Source: Actinoplanes siamensis (GTDB taxonomy: Bacteria > Actinomycetota > Actinomycetes > Mycobacteriales > Micromonosporaceae). From it: a stretch of DNA of 64,000 bases. This document shows positions 16,058 through 24,786 of this stretch, in pieces. The notes under the pieces were generated by a model that saw nothing but the letters and a program-made list of their open reading frames with translations, was not told the origin of the DNA and did not search any database. Position 1 is the first letter of the stretch. Every line of letters begins with the position of its first letter. The DNA is taken from positions 45,211 to 109,210 of the forward strand of contig NZ_BOMW01000045.1 of the NCBI RefSeq assembly GCF_016862395.1. Reading direction: 5' to 3'. The position numbers and the translations under genes were made by a program.

Positions 16058-17065
16058 ATGCGCCACCTCCGGTCGATCTTGTACGCCTTGGTCCTCGCTC
16101 CCGCCGTCTGGGTCCTCGCCGGCGTCGGCTTCACCCACGACCTGACCAGCCGCGGGCGGGACTTCTTCGCGGCCGAGTCGCTGAGCGGCCTGCTGCTGCT
16201 CCTCTTCGCCGGGATCCTCTACGCGATCATGACGTTCTCCCCGATCTCGCCGCTCGGCCCGGCCATCGCCGGCGCGGCGTTCCTCGGGGTGACGTACTGG
16301 GCGTGGAGCGCTCCGGAGTCGTACGCCGGGGTCTGGCCGGCGGACGTGGTGAAGGACGGCTTCGACCTGAGCCGGCCCGGCTACGGCCTGGCCGCGCTGC
16401 TCGCGGTGCCGCTGCTGGGCACGATGCTGAGCGCCCGCCGGTGGGCGCGCTACGAGCCGCCGGTGCTGCCGATCATCGGCGAGATCGGGCGCTTCCGCGG
16501 GTCGGCGAAGGTGGCCGGGGTCTCGGTGGCCGCCGCGGAGACCACGGTGCTGCGGACCGCGCAGACGCCGAGGCGGCCCGCGGACGCGACGGTCGCCATG
16601 CCGCCGGCCGCGCCCGCCGCTCCGGCGGCGCCTGCCACCTCCACCGTGCCCAGCACCTCCGCGGCGCCTGCCTCCTCCGCGGCGTCCACCGCTCCTGCGG
16701 CTTCGGAAGACGCGACCGTGGCGCTGCCCGCTACACCGAAGGCGAGCGCCGCGCCGGCTGCCGGCGAGAAGAAGCCGGCCTCCGCGCTCGGCGCCGTCTC
16801 GCAGGACACCACCACGCTGCTGCCGGTGACCCGAACCGACACCACGGCGCCGGCCGAATCGAATAAATCCGGTATTACCGCTAATTCGACTATTGCCGCG
16901 ACGGACGAGAAGACCGTCTCCCAGCCGGCCGGCTCGGCCGGGGACGGCGACGGGCCGGTCGCCGTGACGCTCCCGGCGAAGAACCCGGACGACGAAGCGA
17001 CAGAGGTGCTGCACGGCCTGGTCACCCCGCCCGGCGAGCAGGCCGAGGTGGCCAAGCTGCCCTGA
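16058..17065 (+). CDS. Membrane protein with long Ala/Thr/Pro-rich tail
   Basis: Function unknown. The 335-residue product has hydrophobic helices at about residues 5-22 and 42-60, further ones near PAIAGAAFLGVTYWAW and GLAALLAVPLLGTMLS, and a conserved-looking cytosolic start (RWARYEPPVLPIIGEIGRFRG). A low-complexity tail of about 170 residues follows, rich in Ala, Pro, Thr and Ser, with repeated ETTVL/DATVA/DTTTLLP-like segments that resemble phosphorylatable or FHA-type target motifs. TACCGT lies 8 bases before the ATG. It ends at a strong bidirectional terminator. Confidence 0.7.
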   Translation: MRHLRSILYALVLAPAVWVLAGVGFTHDLTSRGRDFFAAESLSGLLLLLFAGILYAIMTFSPISPLGPAIAGAAFLGVTYWAWSAPESYAGVWPADVVKDGFDLSRPGYGLAALLAVPLLGTMLSARRWARYEPPVLPIIGEIGRFRGSAKVAGVSVAAAETTVLRTAQTPRRPADATVAMPPAAPAAPAAPATSTVPSTSAAPASSAASTAPAASEDATVALPATPKASAAPAAGEKKPASALGAVSQDTTTLLPVTRTDTTAPAESNKSGITANSTIAATDEKTVSQPAGSAGDGDGPVAVTLPAKNPDDEATEVLHGLVTPPGEQAEVAKLP

Positions 17066-17147
17066 GCCGGGCGGGGATCACCGACGGACCCCGCACGCCC
17101 AGCCGGCTCAGCGCGGCCGGCTGCCGGGGGTGTGCCTGGTGGAAGCG

Positions 17148-17188
17148 ACGCTGCCGGAGACGCGCTTGTGGCGCGGCTCCGGCAGCGT
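17148..17188. terminator. Bidirectional terminator between convergent genes
   Basis: ACGCTGCCGGAG (17148-17159) and its exact inverse (17177-17188) form a 12-bp stem. The loop adds an inner CGCGC/GCGCG stem. It separates the membrane protein gene from the convergent GH30 operon and could serve both. Confidence 0.8.
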
Positions 17189-17203
17189 TGCGGACGACCG
17201 CCC

Positions 17204-19375
17204 CTACTCGGTCAGCCGCAGGTAGTCCAGATTGAACCCACCCGTCTCACAGTAAACCGTGAGTGCCTGATCACCATCGGCCAGCGGGACCGGGACGTCC
17301 ACCGATTGGTACGCCGCCCATCCCCCGGTGTCCGGAACCGACACCGTGCCGAGCACGGTGCCGGCGGCGTCCCGGACCGAGATCGCGCCGGTCGCGGGCG
17401 CTCCGCTGCCGTTGGCCACCCGCAGCTCCAGCCGGTGCGCGCCGGCCGGGACGTCGAAGCGGTAGGTCAGCCAGTTCCCGGCCGCGGTCCAGCCGATGTT
17501 GCGCCCGCCGCTGGCCGACGCGTTGCTCTCGACGAAGTTCGCGCCGCCCTCGGTCCAGCCGTGCTGGGCGGTGTACCCCTCGGCCTCCACGATCGCGCCG
17601 ACCGGCGCCCCGTGCGGCAGGACAGTCACGTGCACCGTCGTCTCCGCGTGCGCCTTGCCGTCGGTGACCGAGACCGTCAGGTCCTGCGACCCGGGCACGA
17701 CCGGGGACAGCGTGATCTCGCCGGTGTCCGCGTCGAGGCGGGCGCCGGCCGGCAGGTCGACGGCGTAGTAGGACAGCCTGTCGCGGTCCGGGTCGGTGGC
17801 CCGCAGCCGGACCCGGGTGGTGCCGTACTGGTCGGCGACCACATCGGGCACGCGGGCCAGGCGCGGGGCGTGGTTGTGGCGCGCGTCGGGCTTCCTGGCG
17901 GTCCACCGATAGGTGGCGTACGCCCGGGCCGGCACCGCGGACACGAACGAGCCGTCCCCGGCCACCACCCGCACGCTGGTCGCCGTCGCGTTGCTGTTGC
18001 CGAGCACCGCCACGTAGTCGTCCCCGTCGCGGAACACCACGCTGCTCACCCCGTGGTCGGCGGCGCCGGATCCGACGCGCACGTGCTCCGGCGTCAGGTA
18101 CCTGGCGAACTGTCCGAGCGGGCCCAGCTCGTCCCGTACCGTGAAGGTCCGGGTGTCGGTGTCGACCTTGACGAGCCGATCGGGCCACTTGCTTGTCCGG
18201 GCCACCTCGTCCCAGTCCACGTCATTGTCGCGCTCGCCGGTCCAGTGCAGCGTGCCACCGTCCTGGTCGGTGGTCTGCGCCCAGAGCACGTAGCTGCTGG
18301 CGTCCAGCCGGAAGTAGGAGAGCACCGTCGACGGCGAGAGATCGCTGGTCTCGGTCATGTGCACCGGCTTGCCGGTCTGCCGGTAGGCGTCGCGCATCAC
18401 CGCCGGGTCGCCCCAGTACGGGTGGAACGCGATCGCGTCGGCGGCCGCCGCGGCCTTCGGGTCGTTCAGGATCCGGTGGTAGTTCTTGGTGGCGGTGCTG
18501 TTCGGGTCGCGCCAGTCCCAGAAGTTGAAGTCGTGCACGTAGAGGTCGGTGCGCAGCCCGGCCGAGCGGAACTCCCGCTTGATCGCGACGGACAGCTTCT
18601 GCTGCTGCTCGACGCTGATGTCCATGGCCGGGTAGACGACGTCCATGCCGGGCTCGTTGAGCAGCGTGATCGCGTCGACCCGGATGCCGTGCCGGGCGTA
18701 CGCCTGCAGGTACTTGACGTAGTACCGGGCGAACACGTCGATGCAGTCGTCGCGCAGCTTGCCGGCCTGGTAGTAGTCGGTCGTGCTGCCCGGCTTGAGG
18801 GCCACCTCGCCGAGGAACCTGTTGTTCGTCTTCATCCAGGCCGGCGCGCTCCACGCGGACGCGAAGAACGTGGCCTGCGGGTTGTACCGCTGGATCAGCT
18901 TGATCGTGTCGACGATGTGCAGGTCGATGTCGCGCTGGATGGAGAAGTGCCGGAGGTTCCAGTCCTCGGTCACGCCGGCGGGCAGCTCGTCGTAGGACCA
19001 GAACGGCAGGTGCTCGATCAGGTCGGGGCTGCCGATGGTGAGCCGGAACCGGTCCAGCCCGGCGCCGGTCCGCGGGTCCACCAGCAGGCGGATCGCGCGC
19101 TCACGCTCGGCCGGGGTCAGCTTCCACAGGTTGGAGACGCTGGTCTCGTCGATGGAAAAACCGACGCCCGCGTACTTCTGTTCGGTGCGGCTCGGATCGA
19201 TCACGACCGTGGCGTCCGCGGTCTTGGCGGATCCGGTCAGGTGGGTCGGCGGCAGCGACTGCCACCGCGCGGCGCCCGATGAGTAGGTCCCGGTGACGGT
19301 CGGCGCGCTGTGCGACGGCGCGCCGATGATCGCGGCGGCCGCGGTGGCCACCGCGATCAACGGTTTCAGCAGCAT
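17204..19375 (-). CDS. Secreted GH30 glycosidase with Ig-like and CBM6 domains
   Basis: Predicted extracellular beta-glycanase. The 723-residue product starts with a signal peptide (MLLKPLIAVATAAAAIIG). The GH30 barrel and side beta domain follow (about 45-510), with acid/base Glu in LLNEPGMD (about 240) and nucleophile Glu in HMTETSD (about 340). Next are an Ig/cadherin-like module with ATDPDRDRLSYYAVDLPAGA (about 530-600) and a C-terminal CBM6-like domain (about 605-723: EAEGYTAQHGWTEGG...YLRLTE). The ATG overlaps the upstream GH30 stop by one base (TGATG), so the two are coupled. Linkage specificity is unknown. Confidence 0.88.
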   Translation of the reverse strand: MLLKPLIAVATAAAAIIGAPSHSAPTVTGTYSSGAARWQSLPPTHLTGSAKTADATVVIDPSRTEQKYAGVGFSIDETSVSNLWKLTPAERERAIRLLVDPRTGAGLDRFRLTIGSPDLIEHLPFWSYDELPAGVTEDWNLRHFSIQRDIDLHIVDTIKLIQRYNPQATFFASAWSAPAWMKTNNRFLGEVALKPGSTTDYYQAGKLRDDCIDVFARYYVKYLQAYARHGIRVDAITLLNEPGMDVVYPAMDISVEQQQKLSVAIKREFRSAGLRTDLYVHDFNFWDWRDPNSTATKNYHRILNDPKAAAAADAIAFHPYWGDPAVMRDAYRQTGKPVHMTETSDLSPSTVLSYFRLDASSYVLWAQTTDQDGGTLHWTGERDNDVDWDEVARTSKWPDRLVKVDTDTRTFTVRDELGPLGQFARYLTPEHVRVGSGAADHGVSSVVFRDGDDYVAVLGNSNATATSVRVVAGDGSFVSAVPARAYATYRWTARKPDARHNHAPRLARVPDVVADQYGTTRVRLRATDPDRDRLSYYAVDLPAGARLDADTGEITLSPVVPGSQDLTVSVTDGKAHAETTVHVTVLPHGAPVGAIVEAEGYTAQHGWTEGGANFVESNASASGGRNIGWTAAGNWLTYRFDVPAGAHRLELRVANGSGAPATGAISVRDAAGTVLGTVSVPDTGGWAAYQSVDVPVPLADGDQALTVYCETGGFNLDYLRLTE

Positions 19376-21243
19376 CAGTTGAGCACCCATTTCTGGTTGG
19401 CGCCGGTGGTGCAGGTCCACACCTGCAGCCGGGCGCCATCCGCCGAGCTGTTGTCCTTCACATCCAGGCATTTGTTGGCGAAGGTGTTGACCAAGTGCTG
19501 GGTCGCGCTGTCGTACGTCCACTTCTGGGACGTGCCGGTGTGACAGTCCCAGAGGTGGGCGAGCGTGCCGTCGGCCGTGCTCGGCCCGGTGATGTCCAGG
19601 CACTTGCCGAGCGAGCGCAGCGTGCCGTCGGAGCCCCGGGCCCACTGCTGCGCGGTCGAGCCGTTGCAGGTGTAGAGCTGCGCCGCGGTGCCGTTGGCGG
19701 TGTTCGCGCCGGCCACGTCCACGCACTTGCCGCCGAGGCCGGTGATCGTGCCGCCGGAGGCCGGGGGCGGGGTGGTCGTGGTGCCGGACCAGGTGAAGGT
19801 GGCAGTGGTGCGGGCCGGCAGGGTGTAGGTGAACGACTGCCCGCCCCAGTTGACCCGGACCGACTGGCTGGACGTGCCGCCGTTGTGCGCGATCAGCGCC
19901 TTCGAGCCGTCCGGGTTCCTCCAGGCCACGTTGCGCACCGCGCTGCCGTCGTTGGAGTCGATGCGGACCGCGCCCGGCTTCACGAACTTGGTGAGGTGAC
20001 CCATCGTGTAGTACTCGACGGTGTAGTCGACCTGGCCGGCCCGGGAGCCGCCCTCCTGCACCGTGATGAAGCCGGTGCAGGTGCCGCAGCCGCCGTTGTG
20101 CGGGCCCATGCTCTGGTTCACGCCGAGGCTCCACTTGACCACCGAGCTGCCCCAGTTCCGGGTGTAGTCGATGATGTTGTTCATGTCCTCGTTCTGCTGG
20201 TTGCCGATCCAGGTGCCGCCGGAGTGCTCGGTCTCGAACTGCTTCACCGAGGGGTACGTGTTGTGCACGTCGGTGCCGGTCGAGGGGCTGCCGGCGTAGC
20301 CGTGCCAGGCGATGCCGCCGAACGCCGGATCGTTGCGGATGCCGGCGTCGTTGAGGATGCCCGAGCCGAAGTTCGCGTAGTCGCCGTAGTTCCAGTCGTG
20401 CACCAGCACCTTGGTGTTCAGGTTGGCCGCGTGCAGCGCCGGGTAGACGAAGTTCTTGGTGAACTCGACCAGGCCGGACGGGTTCCAACTCATGCCCGGG
20501 TAGTCCATCGCGGCCGGATTGCCGGCCTGGCAGCAGTTCGGCTCGTTCTGCACCGACAGGTAGTCGACCGGCACGCCGGCCGCCTGGTAGCTCTGGATGT
20601 ACTTGACCAGGTACTGGGCGTACGTGGGGTAGTTCTCCCACTTGAGCCAGCCCATCTGGTCCATCCGGCCGTTGTCCTTCATCCAGCCCGGCGCGCTCCA
20701 CGGCACGCCCATCACGCGCAGGCCCGGGTTGAGCTGCTTGGCCTGCTGGGTGAGCAGGCGCACATTCGTGTCGTAGCCGTTGGCGCCGAAGTCCGACAGG
20801 TCGCAGCAGGTGTCGTCGAGCGAGACGTTGCCGGGCCGGGAGAGATCGGAGGCGCCGATCGGATTCCGTACGAACGACAGCCCGACGCCGTTCGTCGGGC
20901 TGAACAGCTTGGTCATCACCGCGTCCCGGGTGGCCGCGCTGACCGGGCCGCCGCGCAGCAGGTAGGCGGTGGTGTCGGTGATCGACGCGCCACCGCCCTC
21001 GAAGGTCTGGTAGGTGGCGCCCTCGTTGACGTTGATGGTCGTCGACGCGCTGCCGCCGGCCGGGCCGAACGCGATCGCGGCCTGCTGTTGCAGCCCGCGG
21101 GTGACGGTCCGGCCGCCGCCGTCCGAAGTGGTGGTCAGATAGACGTTCACCGTCTCGCCGGCGGCCAGCGCGGCAGTCGGCGCGTAGAGCGCGCCGGCGG
21201 CCAGCACCGCCGCGGCCATCAGAGATTTACGCATGGGGGACAT
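19375..21243 (-). CDS. Secreted GH30 glycosidase with ricin-type (CBM13) lectin domain
   Basis: Predicted extracellular endo-beta-glycanase acting on plant, fungal or microbial glycan. The 622 residues comprise a signal peptide (to about 28), a GH30 domain (about 30-485) with acid/base Glu in VQNEPNCC (about 234) and nucleophile Glu in FETEHSG (about 338), a Thr/Pro linker, and a CBM13 beta-trefoil at about 495-622 with three QxW motifs (QQW, QKW, QKW). GGGAG precedes the first ATG; a second ATG three codons later is possible. It is the first gene of a two-GH30 operon, downstream of a lacI-type regulator on the same strand. Confidence 0.9.
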   Translation of the reverse strand: MSPMRKSLMAAAVLAAGALYAPTAALAAGETVNVYLTTTSDGGGRTVTRGLQQQAAIAFGPAGGSASTTINVNEGATYQTFEGGGASITDTTAYLLRGGPVSAATRDAVMTKLFSPTNGVGLSFVRNPIGASDLSRPGNVSLDDTCCDLSDFGANGYDTNVRLLTQQAKQLNPGLRVMGVPWSAPGWMKDNGRMDQMGWLKWENYPTYAQYLVKYIQSYQAAGVPVDYLSVQNEPNCCQAGNPAAMDYPGMSWNPSGLVEFTKNFVYPALHAANLNTKVLVHDWNYGDYANFGSGILNDAGIRNDPAFGGIAWHGYAGSPSTGTDVHNTYPSVKQFETEHSGGTWIGNQQNEDMNNIIDYTRNWGSSVVKWSLGVNQSMGPHNGGCGTCTGFITVQEGGSRAGQVDYTVEYYTMGHLTKFVKPGAVRIDSNDGSAVRNVAWRNPDGSKALIAHNGGTSSQSVRVNWGGQSFTYTLPARTTATFTWSGTTTTPPPASGGTITGLGGKCVDVAGANTANGTAAQLYTCNGSTAQQWARGSDGTLRSLGKCLDITGPSTADGTLAHLWDCHTGTSQKWTYDSATQHLVNTFANKCLDVKDNSSADGARLQVWTCTTGANQKWVLN

Positions 21244-21342
21244 GGACTGGCTCCCTTACCGCCGAAGGGGGATGGCGTAACAGGAAGGAAACCTTTGTCA
21301 AAAACGCCAGTCAATGAGTTACGGGTTCCGGATGCGTCGTTT

Positions 21343-21356
21343 CGGTTCCGGAACCG
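21343..21356. promoter_or_regulatory. Perfect palindrome CGGTTCCGGAACCG upstream of the GH30 operon
   Basis: It lies 10 bases after the lacI stop and 100 bases before the first GH30 start; a second GGTTCCGG half lies just beside it. Size and symmetry suit a LacI-family operator, so the neighbouring repressor may bind here. A terminator role for lacI is the alternative. Confidence 0.45.
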
Positions 21357-21365
21357 TGAAACACG

Positions 21366-22394
21366 TCAGCCGAGCGCCGGCGCGGGGCCCGTGGAGTCCC
21401 GGACCACCAGCTCGGTGCCGAGCTCCACGTGCAGCGCGTCGATCCGGTGCCCGCCCAGCATCCGCAGCAGCAGGTGCACCGCCATCCGCCCCATCTCGCC
21501 CAGCGGCTGCCGGACCGTGGTCAGCATCGGATCGCACGCCGACCCCAGGTCGATGTCGTCGAAGCCGGCCACCGACAGGTCGTGCGGCACCTTCAGGCCC
21601 CGCTCGGCGGCGGCCCGCAGCACGCCGACCGCCATCTTGTCGTTGAACGCCAGCAGCGCGGTCGGCCGGTCCGGCAGGTCGAGCAGGTCGGCGGCGGCGC
21701 GGTGGCCCAGCTCGGTGGTCGGCTCGGCGACGAACCGGGTCAGCTCGGGCGGCGGCAGCACCCCCGCGTCGGCCAGCGGCGCCAGGTAGCCATGGAAGCG
21801 GTTGTCGCTGGCCAGCCAGTCGCGCGGGCCGCCGATGATGCCGATCCGGCGGTGCCCCAGCTCGATCAGGTGCGCGGTCAGCGCGCGGGCGCCGGCGAAG
21901 TGCGCGGCGGAGACCGCGGCCACGTCGCGCGGCGGTGAGATGCGCGGGTCCACCAGCACGAACGGGAACCCGCGGTCGCGCAGCCGGATCAGGTCGGCGC
22001 CCGGCTCGGGCGGGAGGATCAGCACCGCGCCGGCCACGTCCCGGCGCTCCGGCAGGGTGGGCAGCACCCGGGCCTGCTGAGCGGCGGTGCCGGCGTTGAG
22101 GATCACGTGCAGGCCGTGCGGCTCCAGGGCCTCGGCGACCGCGGACACGATCAGCCCGAAGTAGTCGGTGAGCACGTACGGGCAGCGGACGAAGACGCCG
22201 GCGCCCTGGCCCCGGCTGCCGCGCCGGCGCGGGGCCCGGTCGCCCAGGTTGCCCATCGCGCGCAGCACCCGGTCCCGGGTGGCGGGGGCGACGTTGGCCC
22301 GGTCGTTGAGCACCCGGGACACGGTGGCGATGGACAGGCCGGTGTGGGCCGCGAGGTCACGAACGGTCACCCTTGTTTCATCGCCTTGTTTCAC
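21366..22394 (-). CDS. LacI-family transcriptional regulator
   Basis: Predicted sugar-responsive repressor of the GH30 genes. The 342-residue product has the N-terminal HTH VTVRDLAAHTGLSIATVSRVLN (about 9-30), the hinge region, and a periplasmic-binding-protein-like effector domain (LIELGHRRIGIIGGP, LAFNDKMAVGVLRAAAERGLKVPHDLSVAGFDDI, TTVRQPLGEMGRMAV). The GTG at 22394 is exactly 6 bases after TATGCT, so the transcript is probably leaderless. It is upstream of and co-oriented with the GH30 operon. The effector is unknown. Confidence 0.92.
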   Translation of the reverse strand: MKQGDETRVTVRDLAAHTGLSIATVSRVLNDRANVAPATRDRVLRAMGNLGDRAPRRRGSRGQGAGVFVRCPYVLTDYFGLIVSAVAEALEPHGLHVILNAGTAAQQARVLPTLPERRDVAGAVLILPPEPGADLIRLRDRGFPFVLVDPRISPPRDVAAVSAAHFAGARALTAHLIELGHRRIGIIGGPRDWLASDNRFHGYLAPLADAGVLPPPELTRFVAEPTTELGHRAAADLLDLPDRPTALLAFNDKMAVGVLRAAAERGLKVPHDLSVAGFDDIDLGSACDPMLTTVRQPLGEMGRMAVHLLLRMLGGHRIDALHVELGTELVVRDSTGPAPALG

Positions 22395-22400
22395 GTGTAA

Positions 22401-22406
22401 AGCATA
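22401..22406 (-). promoter_or_regulatory. Likely -10 element TATGCT of the lacI-type gene
   Basis: TATGCT, six bases, then the GTG start at 22394; no ribosome binding site. Confidence 0.5.
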
Positions 22407-22427
22407 GATCAGGATCGCTGCTTGCCC

Positions 22428-22459
22428 TACCGCGGGGCTACCGCCGTAGCCCCGCGGTA
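22428..22459. promoter_or_regulatory. Perfect 14-bp inverted repeat in the lacI/hydrolase divergent region
   Basis: TACCGCGGGGCTAC (22428-22441) and its exact inverse (22446-22459) are separated by CGCC. It stands just upstream of the lacI promoter and 93 bases before the divergent hydrolase. It could be an operator for either gene, or an RNA hairpin in the hydrolase leader. Confidence 0.5.
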
Positions 22460-22552
22460 CTACGGGCCGGATCCCGCCCCGGACCGACGCCCGCCACCAG
22501 GCCGCCCGCCTACCTTCGCCGCACCCGGAGGTGCCGGGTGCGGGGAGGCGTC

Positions 22553-23620
22553 GTGAGTCGGCTGTGGATCGTGTTGCTGTTGCTGGTGGTGGTGTGGCTT
22601 TTCGGGCCGACCCGGGCGAGCGTGGGCCAGCTGCCGGGCGTGGCGTCGTGGCGGGTCGATCCGCGGCATCTGCCGGATCCGGCCACCACCTCCCCGGCCG
22701 GGATCGCCTCGTACTTCGCGGGCCTCACCGCCGATCAGGCCCTCGCTCTGGCACGCGAGTACCCCGGGGTGGTCGGCAACCTGGACGGCGCGCCCCTGGC
22801 GCTGCGCTATGCCGTCAACGGTTTCGGCGGGCGCCAGATCATGGCGCTCGACCGGCGTGGCGACGGCCGGATCGTCGAGGTGCTCGGCGACCTGGCGGCC
22901 GCCGAGCGGGTGGTCGTGCTGATCCCCGGGGTGGACAACACGCTCGCCGATTTCGACACCGGGCTGGGCGGGGTCCGGCGGCGCGCGCCGGCCTGGCAGG
23001 CCCGCCAGCTCTTCCAGCGGGTGGGCGAGAAGGTAGCGGTGATCGCGTGGCTGGGCTACGACCCGCCCGAGGGGATACGCCGTGCCGCGCTGCGCGAGGA
23101 TCGAGCCGCCGCCGGCGCCCTGGCCCTGCGCCGGTTCGTCGACGGCCTGGTGGTGGACCGGCCGGACCGGCGGATCGTGGTGGTCGGGCACAGCTACGGC
23201 TCGGTCGTCGCCGGGCGGGCCGCGGCGCGCCTGCCCGCGCAGGTCACCGACATCGTGGCGCTCGGCAGCCCGGGGCTGGGCGTCGCGACCCGCGCCCAGC
23301 TCGGCGGCGCCGCGCGGGTGTGGGCCGGCAGCGCGCCGGACGACTGGACCCGCAAGCTCCCGGCGATCCGGGTGTTCGGCCTCGGGCACGGCCGGTCGCC
23401 GGTCGACCCGCGGTTCGGCGCGCTGCCGCTGCCGGCCGGCGACGTCACCGGTCACGACGGCTACTTCCTGAGCGACACCTCCACGCTTGCCGCCATCGCC
23501 CAGCTCGCGACCAGCCGCGACGGGGAGATCCCGCGCGGCGCCTCGGCGATGACCTCGACCGCCGGCAGCTGGATCAGCAGCCGCAGCCCCTCGTCCCCGG
23601 GCAACGCCATCGTCTCGTAG
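22553..23620 (+). CDS. Alpha/beta hydrolase (DUF1023 type), membrane-anchored or secreted
   Basis: Predicted serine hydrolase of unknown substrate. The 355-residue product begins with one hydrophobic segment (LWIVLLLLVVVWLF) acting as signal or anchor, and the rest faces outward. The DUF1023-type fold shows VVVLIPGVDNTLADFDTGLGG, VIAWLGYDPPEG, the nucleophile elbow VVGHSYGSVV near residue 213, VALGSPGLG, and a late catalytic His in TGHDGYF near 302. The GTG at 22553 follows GGGGAGG closely; a longer open frame exists upstream but is basic and low in motif content. The C-terminal 35 residues are Ser-rich and look unstructured. Confidence 0.82.
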   Translation: MSRLWIVLLLLVVVWLFGPTRASVGQLPGVASWRVDPRHLPDPATTSPAGIASYFAGLTADQALALAREYPGVVGNLDGAPLALRYAVNGFGGRQIMALDRRGDGRIVEVLGDLAAAERVVVLIPGVDNTLADFDTGLGGVRRRAPAWQARQLFQRVGEKVAVIAWLGYDPPEGIRRAALREDRAAAGALALRRFVDGLVVDRPDRRIVVVGHSYGSVVAGRAAARLPAQVTDIVALGSPGLGVATRAQLGGAARVWAGSAPDDWTRKLPAIRVFGLGHGRSPVDPRFGALPLPAGDVTGHDGYFLSDTSTLAAIAQLATSRDGEIPRGASAMTSTAGSWISSRSPSSPGNAIVS

Positions 23621-23711
23621 GCGGGGCGCAACGAACCCGCCCGCGAGACACCCCTGGCGGCTGGGCGGGAGAGGTCCCTCCGGGTGCCTGGGACATCCCC
23701 CGGGCCGGCGG

Positions 23712-24536
23712 CTAGCGCGACTTTCGCTGGCGGGCGGCCTCGTAGAGGACGATGGAACCGGCCGCGGCGGCGTTCAGCGAGCTCGCCGCGCCGGTCATCG
23801 GGATGCGCAGGATCCGGTCGCAGGCGGCCCGCCAGGCGCCGCTCAAGCCCCGGGTCTCGTTCCCGACGACGATCACCTTGGGACCTGTCAGGTCGTGGTC
23901 GGCCAGGTCCACCTCGCCTGCCTCGTCGCTGCCGAGGATCTCCACCGGCAGGCCGCCGCGGCGCAGCGTGATCACCTCGTCGACCACCTCGCGGTGGCTG
24001 GCCACCTGGACGACCGGCAGGGCGAACAGCGAGCCGGTGCTGGCCCGCACCGCCTTCGGGTCGTACGGATCGGCGGCGTGACCGGTGACCACCAGTCCGG
24101 AGGCGCCGAACGCGTCGGCCGAGCGGATCAGGGCGCCGACGTTGGCCGGCGTGGTGGGACGGTCGAAGACCAGCGTGAGCATCCGCGGCCCGGCCGGGAT
24201 GCGGGACAGGTCGTCGGCGGGCATGCCGACCACGGCCAGCAACTCCGGGGACTCCTCGTCCTTGCCGCCCAGTTCGCGCATCAGCTCGGCGTCGACCGCG
24301 AACCGGGCCGCGCCGGGCGCGCGGTCCAGCATCTCCCGGCTCCACCCGGAGAGCCGGCGGTGGTCGTCGACCAGCAGGGCGTGCACCGGCCAGCCGTGCT
24401 CCAGCGCCAGCGTGATCGGGCGTACGCCCTGGACCAGGAACTCCCCCGCGCGGTGGCGCTTGGTGCGGTTGGTGAGCAGCGCCTGCCACTGCTGGAAGGT
24501 CGCGTTCCGGGTGCTGATCCGCAGTGTCCTGGACAT
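23712..24536 (-). CDS. SpoU/TrmH-family RNA 2'-O-methyltransferase
   Basis: Predicted to methylate a ribose of rRNA or tRNA with SAM. The 274-residue protein has a substrate-binding N-terminal domain (to about residue 110) and the SPOUT knot motifs: motif 1 FDRPTTPANVGALIRSADAF (about 130-149), motif 2 VIVVGNETRGLS (about 226-237) and motif 3 IPMTGAASSLNAAAAGSIVL (about 249-268). The start is placed at MSRTLRIST; a longer frame adds only seven residues. No ribosome binding site is evident. The RNA target cannot be told. Confidence 0.9.
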   Translation of the reverse strand: MSRTLRISTRNATFQQWQALLTNRTKRHRAGEFLVQGVRPITLALEHGWPVHALLVDDHRRLSGWSREMLDRAPGAARFAVDAELMRELGGKDEESPELLAVVGMPADDLSRIPAGPRMLTLVFDRPTTPANVGALIRSADAFGASGLVVTGHAADPYDPKAVRASTGSLFALPVVQVASHREVVDEVITLRRGGLPVEILGSDEAGEVDLADHDLTGPKVIVVGNETRGLSGAWRAACDRILRIPMTGAASSLNAAAAGSIVLYEAARQRKSR

Positions 24537-24786
24537 TCCCACTATCCAAGCAGCCACGGGACACGGGCGCCGCTTCGGGTATCGTCCCGGCCGTCGTGGC
24601 GCTGCTCCTGAGCCGCCACGGCGGGGCCTGATCCGACGACCGGCTCCCCGCCCGGCCGATCTCCGGCCGCTCCCACCAGGCGGTGATCAGGGTGAACAGC
24701 CAGTCCGGCAAGGGTGGCGTGGCGCCGCCGTACCTCCCGGTCGGTGTCTAGCATTCAACGGGCCGTCGGACGGGGAAGGATCGCAA

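Noticed and set aside
19495..21789. 764-codon plus-strand frame opposite the GH30 gene and lacI
   Set aside because: Val/Arg/His-rich nonsense composition typical of antisense frames; the minus strand has two recognisable proteins.
24537..24786. FxSxx precursor peptide upstream of the radical SAM gene
   Set aside because: Plus-strand frames read by eye show no short gene ending in F-x-S-x-x.
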